Shown: piece by piece, positions 9,608 to 19,057 of the stretch
How positions within the stretch are numbered: the stretch's first letter is position 1
Layout of the letters: every line of letters begins with the position of its first letter
Assembly: GCA_027018935.1 (NCBI GenBank)
Contig: JALUXZ010000156.1
Location: forward strand, 1-51,706
Origin: Mariprofundaceae bacterium
GTDB lineage: Bacteria > Pseudomonadota > Zetaproteobacteria > Mariprofundales > Mariprofundaceae
Length of the DNA stretch: 51,706 bases
Direction: 5' to 3'
Program-made: the position numbers and the translations under genes
The notes under the pieces: generated by a model
Database searches by the model: none
Seen by the model: only the letters and a program-made list of their open reading frames with translations
What the model was told of the DNA's origin: nothing

Positions 9608-11124
9608 AACCTTTGCGGTGGCTTTTATTATGTTTATTGGTGACTCTGCCTGCGTGCCAGCAACAAGCCGTAGAACAAGGTGAGTTACGAATTGGTATAG
9701 CGCAACTTCCTATGTCGCTTGACCCACGTTTTGCCACGGATGCCGCCTCGCATAAAATTCAAGCTCTGATGCATCGCGGTTTGATTCGATTGAGTGATGA
9801 TTTTAGAGCGCAAGCTGATGTTGCAGCATCATGGCAACACCCTGATGCTTTAACATGGGTGTTTGATTTAAAAAAAGATGTCTATTTCCATGATGGTTCC
9901 CCCTTGCGGGCAAAAGATGTTGTAGCAACGTTGCTCGGTGTGCTCAATAAGGATTTGGCGAGCCCTTTGCGTGCAGGTTTTGCGGCTATTGAGTCTGTAG
10001 AGGAGTTATCGCCATATCGCCTGCGCTTGCATTTGAACAAAGCTGATAGCTCATTATTGACGCGTTTATCCTTGGGAATCGTGCCAGAGTCCATGGCAGG
10101 TAAACCGCATCAAGCTCGAAATATGATGGGGGCAGGAGCTTTTCAATTACAATCATGGCATGGCAATGATTTGTATTTACGACGCGTGCAGCCTTCATCC
10201 ATATCCAATATTGAAGTATTGCATTTTATTCGTGTAAAAGATGCTGTGACACGTTGCTTGAAATTGGTGCGGGGTGAAATTGATTTTACGCAAAATGATT
10301 TGCCACCAGGTTTATTGCCATATTTAAAAAGGCAGAAGAATTTAACGATTCAAAGCCATACCTCAACGACTTTTTCATATGTTGGCATGAATATTCAAGA
10401 TGCCATATTAAAAGATGTGCGTGTTCGGCATGCCTTGGCATTGGCTGTAGATAGGGTAAGGTTAAAAAAAGCACTCTTTTCTAACTTGCCTGAATTAGCA
10501 GAAACGGTTTTAAGCCCTGATCATTGGGCTACAATGCATTTGCCCGAAACAACATTTGATCGTCAAAGAGCAGAACAACTCCTAGATCAGGCTGGCTTTT
10601 TGCGCGGTAAAGATGGCATGCGATTTGCCCTTAACTATCGCACCAGTACAGACCCAGCACGCTTGCGTTTGGCGACTGCCATTGCTGACATGTGGCAAAA
10701 AATTGGTGTGCAGGTGAGCATTGAGTCGTTGGAGTGGGGTGGTTTTTATGCACGCATCAAACGTGGTGATTTTCAGGTTTTCTCATTATCTTGGGTAGGT
10801 ATTGTGGATCCTGATATTTACCGTTGGATTTTAGACTCGGATATGTGGCCGCCCAAAGGTGCAAATCGTGGGCGTTATAGTAATGCTAGTGTTGATCGTT
10901 GGTTAGAGGCTGCCGCTGAAAGTGAAAGTATAACAAAACGCCAGCAGCTTTATGCGCTAGTGCAGAAAAGGATGCAGCAAGATCAAGTCTATATACCATT
11001 GTGGTATGAGCCAGTGCTGGCAGTGTCATCGCAACGATTGCAAGGGTTTAAACTTAGTAGTGATGGTGGTTTTTTAGGTTTATTGAATGCCAATATAAAG
11101 ACTGGGAGTGTAAAAACCTTGTAA
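9595..11124 (+). CDS. ABC transporter substrate-binding lipoprotein, family 5
   Basis: Lipobox-like LPAC, LRIGIAQLPMSLDPRFATDAASHKI, VRHALALAVDR; SBP_bac_5 organisation. Confidence 0.9.
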   Translation: MDAIKPLRWLLLCLLVTLPACQQQAVEQGELRIGIAQLPMSLDPRFATDAASHKIQALMHRGLIRLSDDFRAQADVAASWQHPDALTWVFDLKKDVYFHDGSPLRAKDVVATLLGVLNKDLASPLRAGFAAIESVEELSPYRLRLHLNKADSSLLTRLSLGIVPESMAGKPHQARNMMGAGAFQLQSWHGNDLYLRRVQPSSISNIEVLHFIRVKDAVTRCLKLVRGEIDFTQNDLPPGLLPYLKRQKNLTIQSHTSTTFSYVGMNIQDAILKDVRVRHALALAVDRVRLKKALFSNLPELAETVLSPDHWATMHLPETTFDRQRAEQLLDQAGFLRGKDGMRFALNYRTSTDPARLRLATAIADMWQKIGVQVSIESLEWGGFYARIKRGDFQVFSLSWVGIVDPDIYRWILDSDMWPPKGANRGRYSNASVDRWLEAAAESESITKRQQLYALVQKRMQQDQVYIPLWYEPVLAVSSQRLQGFKLSSDGGFLGLLNANIKTGSVKTL

Positions 11125-11194
11125 AGTAAATGGTTGACTTCAATGCTTGCTTTTTCTTATGAAGTAGTATTGTGTTTGCTTATTATTTGGAGGT

Positions 11195-11728
11195 TTGCTT
11201 ATGTTTAGAGGTATTTGGAAATTATGTTTGGTGGCTATTTTTTCGATAGTGATTGTTATACCTGCTCAAGCAGCAGGCACAAAACATGTGAATATTGCAG
11301 CGTTCCATAAAACAGTGGCTGATTATGAATTTGAAGCCATTGTACTGGGTCGTTTTAGTGATTTTATTGCTGAGATGGAAAAAGGCTCACAAGTGATTTT
11401 TCTAAACCATACGGCTGGGATTAAAGATAATGATGTTATTACCTTTAATGCTGATGTGTTGAGTGAAGGCTCTGGTGACGGTTTTAATGATAATGGTGTA
11501 AGTTGTAGCTTTAGTTTTACGGATGAAAGTACAGCGGATAATACCTCTTATGCAGTGGGTGGTTTGTGCACTATTTTAATGAGGAATAATGGTGTTCACG
11601 AGAAAGTGCAAGCGATTATTCCATCGGCAGATTTGCCAGATACGTCACAAGGCATTGATGTGTGGGTAATGATTTATGAAGATGAAAAAACTGGCACTGC
11701 TTTTTATGCCAATGTAACAACTGATTAG
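11195..11728 (+). CDS. Secreted hypothetical protein
   Basis: ORF with signal peptide (...VIVIPAQAAG). Confidence 0.6.
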   Translation: MLMFRGIWKLCLVAIFSIVIVIPAQAAGTKHVNIAAFHKTVADYEFEAIVLGRFSDFIAEMEKGSQVIFLNHTAGIKDNDVITFNADVLSEGSGDGFNDNGVSCSFSFTDESTADNTSYAVGGLCTILMRNNGVHEKVQAIIPSADLPDTSQGIDVWVMIYEDEKTGTAFYANVTTD

Positions 11729-11740
11729 TCTGCTAATTTC

Positions 11741-11823
11741 AAGTTTCCAGTGTAATACGCACAAAATATTCATAAAAGTTGAAAAACTCAGCTATAAATA
11801 TTTCGTGCAGACACTGGAAACTT
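11741..11823. repeat. 83-bp imperfect palindromic element (long hairpin)
   Basis: Left arm AAGTTTCCAGTGTAATACGCACAAAATATT; reverse complement of right arm AAGTTTCCAGTGTCTGCACGAAATATT. Confidence 0.75.
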
Positions 11824-12132
11824 AAACTTTTGCTCGGCAGGATACTTAACTTTCAAATACCTTACCCTAAATTCTAGATTGATGAGGCTGCAAGCCAAAG
11901 GGTGTGAATTTATCAGCAGTAGATGACCTTAGGCGAGGCAAAGATTGCAAGTGATAGGGTTTTGCTAAAATTCTGAATACAGGATATAAATTTGGATGCG
12001 GAACGGTGGAAGCATCAGCGATTAGCATTTCTCTAAACCTCCTGGATAAAGCTCGATATGTTAGCAACTTATGAGCAATTGCCTTGCATAAAAACTTTTA
12101 TTGTGATTTGAAATGTTAGGGCAGGAGAAGAA

Positions 12133-12732
12133 TTGAATATTAAGATGATTGATTTTTACTTTGATTTTATCAGCCCCTATAGCTATTTGGCAGCGGTACA
12201 GTTGACGCAATTTTCTGTGAAAAATAATGTGAAATTTATATGGCTGCCAGTCAATTTGCCGAAACTCATCCATCAATCAGGTAATATAGGGCCTGCCACG
12301 ATTAAAAATAAGGCAATGTATTCGCTGCGTGATTTAAAACGATGGGCGGCTTATTTGGATGTGCCATTTAAGATGATTCGTCCGGGAGCTTTCGATAGCC
12401 GTCCTGCTTTACGGATTGCAGGAGCACTGCATGGTGAAGAACGGGCACGTTTTTGCTTGGCTGTATTTGAGGCTTTATGGTCGGGTGATGTTGATCCACG
12501 CAAAGAAGGCTGGTTACAGGAAGTGTTTGGCTTAAAAGGGCTCCCGAATGTGTGGCTAGGGCTAACATCTGATGCGTTTGAATTGCAGGTGGAAACAGCG
12601 ATTAAAGCGGGTTTGTTTGGTGTGCCGACATTTATTGTGCAGGGTAAAAGTAAATCGGAAATATTCTTTGGCGTTGATCATATGGATTTTCTAGCGCGAG
12701 CTTGCTTAGCCTCAGATAGTGTGCGCTCATGA
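12133..12732 (+). CDS. 2-hydroxychromene-2-carboxylate isomerase / DsbA-like thioredoxin-fold protein
   Basis: IDFYFDFISPYSYLAAVQL, GVFGVPTF-like motif (GLFGVPTFIVQGK). Confidence 0.88.
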   Translation: MNIKMIDFYFDFISPYSYLAAVQLTQFSVKNNVKFIWLPVNLPKLIHQSGNIGPATIKNKAMYSLRDLKRWAAYLDVPFKMIRPGAFDSRPALRIAGALHGEERARFCLAVFEALWSGDVDPRKEGWLQEVFGLKGLPNVWLGLTSDAFELQVETAIKAGLFGVPTFIVQGKSKSEIFFGVDHMDFLARACLASDSVRS

Positions 12733-14600
12733 CTGCTGAAAATTACATTCATGTTTTACCACCCCAAGTTGCCAACCAAATCGCAGCGGGTGAAGTGGTG
12801 GAACGCCCTGCATCGGCTGTGAAAGAATTGATTGAAAATAGTATGGATGCGGGTGCGAGCAAGATTATTGTACGTATTGCTGGGGCTGGCAAAAAACGCA
12901 TTGAAATTGATGATAATGGTTGTGGCATGTCGGCTGCTGATGCGGAATTAGCACTGCAACGCCATGCCACCAGTAAAATTGAAACATCGGAAGATTTGCA
13001 TTGCATTGCATCGCATGGTTTTCGTGGTGAAGCATTGCCTTCGATTGCTTCGGTATCGCGCTTTCGCATGCAAACATGTTTTAAAGGTAGTGATGAAGGC
13101 ATTGAAGTGCGTGTGGATGGTGGTGGAGCAACGACAGTGCGTCCTGCAGCACCTCGTGCAGGTACAAAAATTGAAATTCTTGATTTATTTTTGAATACCC
13201 CTGCCCGTTTAAATTTTATGCGTACCGATAAAACAGAAGAAGCTGCCATTGTTGATGCTGTTCGAGCCTTGGCATTGGCGCACCCAAAAGTTGCCATGCG
13301 TTTGGAATTTGATGGGCGCAAACGCTTTGATTTCCCATCACAGGATGAACCAGCGCGGGTATTGGAAATTATGGGGCGCGATTTTTCTGAAAATAGTGTG
13401 CAACAAGTGATTGAGCATGAAGGTATGAACATCTCTGCCCACTTGGGTTTGCCAACATTTCATCATAGAGATTCCACACGCATGATGTTTTTGGTCAATG
13501 GTCGGGTGATTCGTGATAAAGCATTGATTGCGGCACTTAGAGCGGGTTATCGTGATGTGATGTTTCATGATCGCTACCCAGTGGCGGTGATTCGATTGGA
13601 GATGGATCCTGCGGATGTGGATGTGAATGTGCATCCAGCCAAACGTGAAGTGCGTTTCAAATCACCACAAGCCGTTCGGGCAGGTATTGTGGCTTGTGTG
13701 CGAATTGCTATTGAGAGCATGGGGCAATCTGTTGCCAATACCACCACAGATAAGGCATTGGAGGCGATGAACCCAACCATGCCTGTCGCGTCAAATGATG
13801 TGTCGCATAGCAGTATGCCGCAGTTCCGTTCAGAATTACAAGGGCACTCGGCATCCATGTATGAAAAAGAAGCATCACAAGGGCGCTCTTTTTCAGCTTC
13901 CAACACAGCTAAAAATAATCCTGAATTGCAACATCTATTGTTTCGTGCGCCACATGAAGTACATGAAGGTGATACGCCCTATGGTGCGCCGATAGAAGGA
14001 GTGTTGGATTTAGGGCATGCGGTGGCACAGTTACATAGCTGTTATATTGTAAGTGAGACCAATCAAGGTATTGTGTTGGTGGATCAACATGCAGCACATG
14101 AGCGTATTAACTATGAAAAGTTAAAGGCACAATTGAGTAAGGGGAGTGTAAGTACACAGATGTTACTAACACCTGTGAAGTTTCCCTTGCAAGGTGAGCA
14201 GGCAGCGTGGCTGCATGATCATACTTTACAACTGGCAAGCTTTGGCGTGTATATGGAAGCGGTTGATGATGAATTGTTTTTTATTCGTAGTGTGCCTGCG
14301 ATGCTCGCCAGTGAGTCGCCGTTAGAATTGGTGGCTGAGTTGATTGATGCGTGTATGCTGATAGGTGTGGAAGCCGAAGCTGGAGATAGTGGTTTGGGTA
14401 GGGTGTTGGAGCGTTGGCTTGGTAACCGTGCTTGTAAGGGTTCAATCAAGGCGGGGCGCGTTTTATTGCCAGAAGAGCAGAATAATTTATTGCGGGAAAT
14501 GCAACAAACGCCGAACATTGCGCAATGCAACCATGGGCGACCAACATATGTGCGTTTATCGCTCAATGAATTGGATCGCTTATTTGGGCGAAAGGAATAA
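12729..14600 (+). CDS. mutL: DNA mismatch repair protein MutL
   Basis: VANQIAAGEVVERPASAVKELIENSMDAGA, DNGCGM, TSKIETSEDL, GFRGEALPSIASV, VDQHAAHERI. Confidence 0.98.
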   Translation: MTAENYIHVLPPQVANQIAAGEVVERPASAVKELIENSMDAGASKIIVRIAGAGKKRIEIDDNGCGMSAADAELALQRHATSKIETSEDLHCIASHGFRGEALPSIASVSRFRMQTCFKGSDEGIEVRVDGGGATTVRPAAPRAGTKIEILDLFLNTPARLNFMRTDKTEEAAIVDAVRALALAHPKVAMRLEFDGRKRFDFPSQDEPARVLEIMGRDFSENSVQQVIEHEGMNISAHLGLPTFHHRDSTRMMFLVNGRVIRDKALIAALRAGYRDVMFHDRYPVAVIRLEMDPADVDVNVHPAKREVRFKSPQAVRAGIVACVRIAIESMGQSVANTTTDKALEAMNPTMPVASNDVSHSSMPQFRSELQGHSASMYEKEASQGRSFSASNTAKNNPELQHLLFRAPHEVHEGDTPYGAPIEGVLDLGHAVAQLHSCYIVSETNQGIVLVDQHAAHERINYEKLKAQLSKGSVSTQMLLTPVKFPLQGEQAAWLHDHTLQLASFGVYMEAVDDELFFIRSVPAMLASESPLELVAELIDACMLIGVEAEAGDSGLGRVLERWLGNRACKGSIKAGRVLLPEEQNNLLREMQQTPNIAQCNHGRPTYVRLSLNELDRLFGRKE

Positions 14601-14601
14601 G

Positions 14602-14922
14602 GTGAGTAAAGTTATGGTGGAAGATCAACAAGATATTGTGGAAAAAATTAAAAATACACATGAAAACATTGCCCTAACGGTAGGCACAGTATTGGCAATG
14701 ACGCTGGTACTGTATTTTTTAACTTATTCGGCTTTGGCAAATTCAACATATACATGGTTGTTTTGGTTTGAAATGCTTTCATCGCCAGTCATTGTGATGG
14801 GTTTGTTTTATGTTCGAAATATTGCTTTCTCACTGCTTAAAATACGTTTTATGGGCTCAGAAGCGTGCAAGCAAGTGCTTGCTCAGTTGCAACTTTCTGA
14901 CTTAAGCGAGGAAAAAAGTTAA
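14602..14922 (+). CDS. Small integral membrane hypothetical protein
   Basis: GTG start with upstream aaagga; two hydrophobic segments; between mutL and the antiporter. ORF track start 14365 lies inside mutL. Confidence 0.6.
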   Translation: MSKVMVEDQQDIVEKIKNTHENIALTVGTVLAMTLVLYFLTYSALANSTYTWLFWFEMLSSPVIVMGLFYVRNIAFSLLKIRFMGSEACKQVLAQLQLSDLSEEKS

Positions 14923-14928
14923 AGCCTT

Positions 14929-16158
14929 ATGGAAATGAATGCTGTTTTATTTGCTATCGTGGGCGTGATTGGGTTTGCATTTTTATTCGCTTATATTTTG
15001 CGTATGTACAACATCCCAGCTGCGGTTGCATATATTATTACGGGCATTGTTGTAGGGCCTTCAGCATTAGAATTTGTACATGATAGGGAATTACTTAATC
15101 ACTTGGGTGAGTTGGGTGTGATTATGTTGATGTTTTTTATTGGTATGGAGGTTTCTCTACCACGCTTGATTGCCAAATGGCGTGTAGCGGTGCTTGGCAC
15201 AGCCGCACAAATGGCTTTATCGGTGGCTATTTGTTGTTTGGTGGCATGGTTGTTGGGTTGGTCTTGGCAGTCAGGACTTTTGTTTGGTTTTATTATTAGT
15301 ATGAGCTCCACGGCGGTTGTACTAACATTGCTTAAAGATGCCGATGAGTTGGAAACTCCGTTTGGACAAAATGCTTTAGGTGTATTGTTGATGCAGGATT
15401 TAGCCATTGTACCGATTATGATTATTCTCGGCACGATGGGTGAGCATGAAATGTCAGGCAACGAAATTGCCATCCAGTTGATTGGTGGTATTGCATTAAT
15501 GGCTTTGGTTGTTTGGTTGTTACGCCGCCCAGGTTGGCATATTCCAGAGACGTTTCTCAAAAGTGTTGATAAACAAATTATGATGGGCCTTTTGCTATGT
15601 TTTGCAGCTGCAGCACTCACTGCGTGGATTGGGCTTTCAGCACCTTTTGGTGCATTTTTAGCTGGCATGATTTTAAAATCCTCCGATCAATCAGAGTGGG
15701 TGGAAGAGCATTTGCATTCGCTTTATGTGGTGTTTGTGGCGATATTTTTCCTTTCGATTGGCATGTTGGTTGATTTGAATTTTGTCATGGACAACATTGG
15801 TTTTGTAATATTGATGACGCTGGGGGTGTTTATTCTCAACTCTGGCATCAATACGCTGGTATTGCGTGTACTGGGTGAAACATGGACGATGGCACTATTA
15901 ACGGGTGGTTTGTTGTCACAAATTGGTGAGTTATCTTTTTTATTAGCATCTTTGGGTTTAACAATGGGTATGTTGACCACGGATGGGCATCAAATGGCGA
16001 TTGTGGTGATTGCGTTCTCTTTGATGTTAAGCCCTCTATGGATGGTCGCGGTACGTTTATTGATTCGTGAAGATACCCAAATGATGGCAGATAAAAGTTT
16101 GGATGAAGAAATTAAAGTGATGGCGAAGCAATTGGAACAAACGCGGAGTCATGATTGA
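14929..16158 (+). CDS. CPA2-family (Kef-type) monovalent cation:proton antiporter, no RCK domain
   Basis: Multiple TMs, YIITGIVVGPSAL, GVIMLMFFIGMEVSLP, LLMQDLAIVPIMII. Confidence 0.9.
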   Translation: MEMNAVLFAIVGVIGFAFLFAYILRMYNIPAAVAYIITGIVVGPSALEFVHDRELLNHLGELGVIMLMFFIGMEVSLPRLIAKWRVAVLGTAAQMALSVAICCLVAWLLGWSWQSGLLFGFIISMSSTAVVLTLLKDADELETPFGQNALGVLLMQDLAIVPIMIILGTMGEHEMSGNEIAIQLIGGIALMALVVWLLRRPGWHIPETFLKSVDKQIMMGLLLCFAAAALTAWIGLSAPFGAFLAGMILKSSDQSEWVEEHLHSLYVVFVAIFFLSIGMLVDLNFVMDNIGFVILMTLGVFILNSGINTLVLRVLGETWTMALLTGGLLSQIGELSFLLASLGLTMGMLTTDGHQMAIVVIAFSLMLSPLWMVAVRLLIREDTQMMADKSLDEEIKVMAKQLEQTRSHD

Positions 16159-17102
16159 CGGAAGTAAGTTTGAAACATACACCGCAGCCATGGTGTGCTG
16201 TAGCATTGATGGGAGCAACTGGTACGGGTAAAACATCTCTGGCATTGGATGTAGCAGAGGTCTCTGGTTCGGTCATTATTTCATGTGATTCGATGCAGCT
16301 TTATCGGGGGCTGGATGTTGGTACTGCCAAGGCAAGTCGCGAGGAGCGTCAACGTATTCCTCATTATTTAATTGATTGTGCCGATGTATCCGATATTTGG
16401 TCAGCACAACGCTGGGCAGATGTGGCATTGGATATTATTAAAGAAGAAAATATGCAAGGGCGAGTGCCGCTCATTGTAGGTGGTACGGGTATGTATTTGC
16501 GTGCTTTGGTGGAAGGTTTTGCCAAAATACCTGAAGAAAAAGAAGGCGTTCGAGATGAGCTTGTTGCCTTGCAAGCCGAGCATGGTACGCTGTATTTACA
16601 TGATTTATTAAAACAATGTGATCCGATTTTAGCAGAAAGACTGCATAATACGGATACTCAGCGTATTATGCGTGGTTTGTGCATTTATAAGAGTACCCAT
16701 GTACCACTTTCAACATGGCAGGCAGAGCAAGAAGCACAAAAAGAGAAGATTGATTGCCCTGTGTTTGTGCTGGATGTGCCGCGCCCTGAATTGCGCGAGC
16801 GTTTGGCAACGCGTATTGATATGATGATGGATGCAGGCTGGTTGGATGAGGTACGTTGGTTGAAGCAGCAGGAAATAGCGGAGCTGCATCCAGCCTTGCG
16901 TGCGGTGGGATATAGGCAGCTATTGATGTATTTAGACGATGAGTGTTCCTTAGAAGAAGCTGTTCGGGATGCCATTACAGCAACACGAAAATATGCCAAA
17001 CGGCAGGCGACATGGTTTCGCAATCAGACCCCAAATGCAGTGAGGGGTGATGCAGAAACATTGAAACAGGCGATGATGGAGCAACTTAAAGCATGGAAAT
17101 GA
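16155..17102 (+). CDS. miaA: tRNA dimethylallyltransferase MiaA (TTG start)
   Basis: MGATGTGKTSLALD, SCDSMQLYRGLDVGTAKAS, GGTGMYLRAL. Confidence 0.96.
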   Translation: MTEVSLKHTPQPWCAVALMGATGTGKTSLALDVAEVSGSVIISCDSMQLYRGLDVGTAKASREERQRIPHYLIDCADVSDIWSAQRWADVALDIIKEENMQGRVPLIVGGTGMYLRALVEGFAKIPEEKEGVRDELVALQAEHGTLYLHDLLKQCDPILAERLHNTDTQRIMRGLCIYKSTHVPLSTWQAEQEAQKEKIDCPVFVLDVPRPELRERLATRIDMMMDAGWLDEVRWLKQQEIAELHPALRAVGYRQLLMYLDDECSLEEAVRDAITATRKYAKRQATWFRNQTPNAVRGDAETLKQAMMEQLKAWK

Positions 17103-18370
17103 TGGAAACAGATGAAGGACCAAGCCGGGCAATAGCAGTGCATCCGCGCTTGGCAGATAAACGTTGGGGTGAGCATGCAAGTGCCTCGCGTCTACATGAG
17201 TTTGAGCAGTTGGTATTATCTTGTGATTGTGAATTGGTGGGCTCTGAAGAAATTTCGATTCGTAAGGCTGTTCCCTCAACCTTGCTTGGTTCTGGACAAG
17301 CAGAGACCATAACAGATTTGGTGGAGGAGCATGAGGCGGATGTGGTATTTGTCGATCATGCTTTAACACCTGTACAACAACAGAATTTAGAAACCACTTG
17401 GGATGTAAAGGTGGTGGATCGTACGGGTTTGATTCTTGAGATTTTTGGCTCACGGGCACGCACCCGTGAGGGTGTATTGCAGGTTGATTTAGCAAGCCTG
17501 AATTACCAGTTGGGGCGTTTGGTGCGTTCGTGGACGCATTTGGAGCGTCAACGTGGTGGTCATGGCTTCCTTGGTGGACCTGGTGAGCGTCAAATTGAAT
17601 TAGATAGACGTATGATTCGAGACAGCATCAAACGTCTGGAAGGCGAGTTGGCACAAGTGCAACGTATGCGCCAAACCCAGCGCATTGGTCGCAAGCGTCA
17701 TGAAATTCCAACGGTTGCTTTGGTGGGTTATACCAATGCAGGGAAATCGACATTATTTAACAGGCTGACGGAAGGTGATGTGTATGCCGCCGATCAGTTG
17801 TTTGCTACGCTTGATCCAACCTTGCGCAAGTTAGTCCTGCCTGGTGGTGAGGCGTTGATGCTCTCCGACACGGTTGGTTTTGTGCAGGATTTACCGCATG
17901 AGTTGGTCAATGCTTTTCGTGCAACCTTGGAAGAAGTGATTGAAGCAGATTTAATTCTGCATGTGCGAGATGCCTCTGATCCTGAATCACCGATGCATAA
18001 GCAGGTTGTGCTAGAAACTTTGGAAGAGCTTGGTTTAGATGGCGATGATGCGCCGCCAATTGTGGAAGTGCTTAACAAAGTCGATCAAGCACCTGAAGTG
18101 AAGTCTCGATTGTTGGATAAGGTTGATGGTAGCCGTGTGGCTGTGTCGGCTTTGACTGGTTTGGGCATGGATGAATTATTGTTATTAATCCGTCGTTGGC
18201 AGGAGACGGACAGCGTGGAATGTTCGGTAAAATTACATGTATCTGATGGCAAAATGATTTCATGGTGTCATGAGAATGGGCGAGTGATTGATCAATGTGT
18301 GGAAGGTGAGTATATCCGTTTTACGGTTGTGTTTTCTGAGAAGTATGCGGGCATGTTAAATCAACAGTAA
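17093..18370 (+). CDS. hflX: GTPase HflX
   Basis: HLERQRGGHGFLGGPGERQIELDRR, GYTNAGKSTLFN, DTVGFVQDLPHELVNAFRATLEEV. Confidence 0.97.
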   Translation: MEMMETDEGPSRAIAVHPRLADKRWGEHASASRLHEFEQLVLSCDCELVGSEEISIRKAVPSTLLGSGQAETITDLVEEHEADVVFVDHALTPVQQQNLETTWDVKVVDRTGLILEIFGSRARTREGVLQVDLASLNYQLGRLVRSWTHLERQRGGHGFLGGPGERQIELDRRMIRDSIKRLEGELAQVQRMRQTQRIGRKRHEIPTVALVGYTNAGKSTLFNRLTEGDVYAADQLFATLDPTLRKLVLPGGEALMLSDTVGFVQDLPHELVNAFRATLEEVIEADLILHVRDASDPESPMHKQVVLETLEELGLDGDDAPPIVEVLNKVDQAPEVKSRLLDKVDGSRVAVSALTGLGMDELLLLIRRWQETDSVECSVKLHVSDGKMISWCHENGRVIDQCVEGEYIRFTVVFSEKYAGMLNQQ

Positions 18371-18397
18371 GTGACTATTACGGCAAAGGCATAGGAA

Positions 18398-19057
18398 ATG
18401 AAAAAGAAGCTTGTTTTTATTCTTGAGGATGAAGTCAATACACGAAAATTATTGTGTAAAGTGGTAGAAAATCATCCTGCACTGGAGTTATGTGCGGCAG
18501 TAGGAAGTTTATCGGATGCAAGAGAAGCTCTTGGCAAAGGTGTGAATCCAGATGTTTTTTTGGTGGATTTGGGATTGCCAGATGGTAGTGGCATTACATT
18601 TATTCGTGAGATAAGAAGATCTGACTCAGAGGTTCCAGTGATGGTTCTTTCGGTTTTTGGCGATGAGCGTCATGTCGTAGATGCGATAGCTTGTGGCGCT
18701 GGTGGCTATATTCATAAGGATGAAGCTCTGGATGAGGTTGGGCGACATATTGATGAGGTATTGGCAGGTGAATCACCTATCACACCGTCGATTGCCAAAC
18801 ATATCCTTAAACGCATGCAGAACGCGCCTGAACAACGTGATAAAAAGCAATCTGATTTATTAAGTCAGCGAGAATTGGATGTATTGAATGTACTGGTACG
18901 AGGGTTTACGCGGCAAGAGGTAGCATCACATTTGAGCATTAGTCAACACACGGTAACCTCACATATAAAAAGCATTTATTGGAAATTGAAAGTGAATTCG
19001 TGTGCCGAAGCTATATTTGAGGCTAATCAATTGGGGCTTATTGGGGAGCGTAATTAA
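18398..19057 (+). CDS. LuxR/NarL-family response regulator
   Basis: REC domain (VFLVDLGLPDGSG) and HTH (LSQRELDVLNVLVRGFTRQEVASHLSISQHTVTSHIKSIYWKL). Confidence 0.95.
   Translation: MKKKLVFILEDEVNTRKLLCKVVENHPALELCAAVGSLSDAREALGKGVNPDVFLVDLGLPDGSGITFIREIRRSDSEVPVMVLSVFGDERHVVDAIACGAGGYIHKDEALDEVGRHIDEVLAGESPITPSIAKHILKRMQNAPEQRDKKQSDLLSQRELDVLNVLVRGFTRQEVASHLSISQHTVTSHIKSIYWKLKVNSCAEAIFEANQLGLIGERN

Noticed and set aside
11867-12067. 66-aa minus-strand ORF between the secreted protein and the isomerase gene
   Set aside because: No motif and no RBS support; may be a remnant of a repeat but could not be substantiated
12749-13432. 227-aa minus-strand ORF inside mutL
   Set aside because: Fully antisense to a confidently identified mutL; Ser/Arg/Pro-rich shadow translation without domain features
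15099-15668. 189-aa minus-strand ORF inside the antiporter gene
   Set aside because: Antisense shadow ORF of a multi-TM protein; no recognisable motifs
16950-17495. 181-aa minus-strand ORF across miaA/hflX
   Set aside because: Antisense, His/Pro-rich low-complexity shadow of real genes
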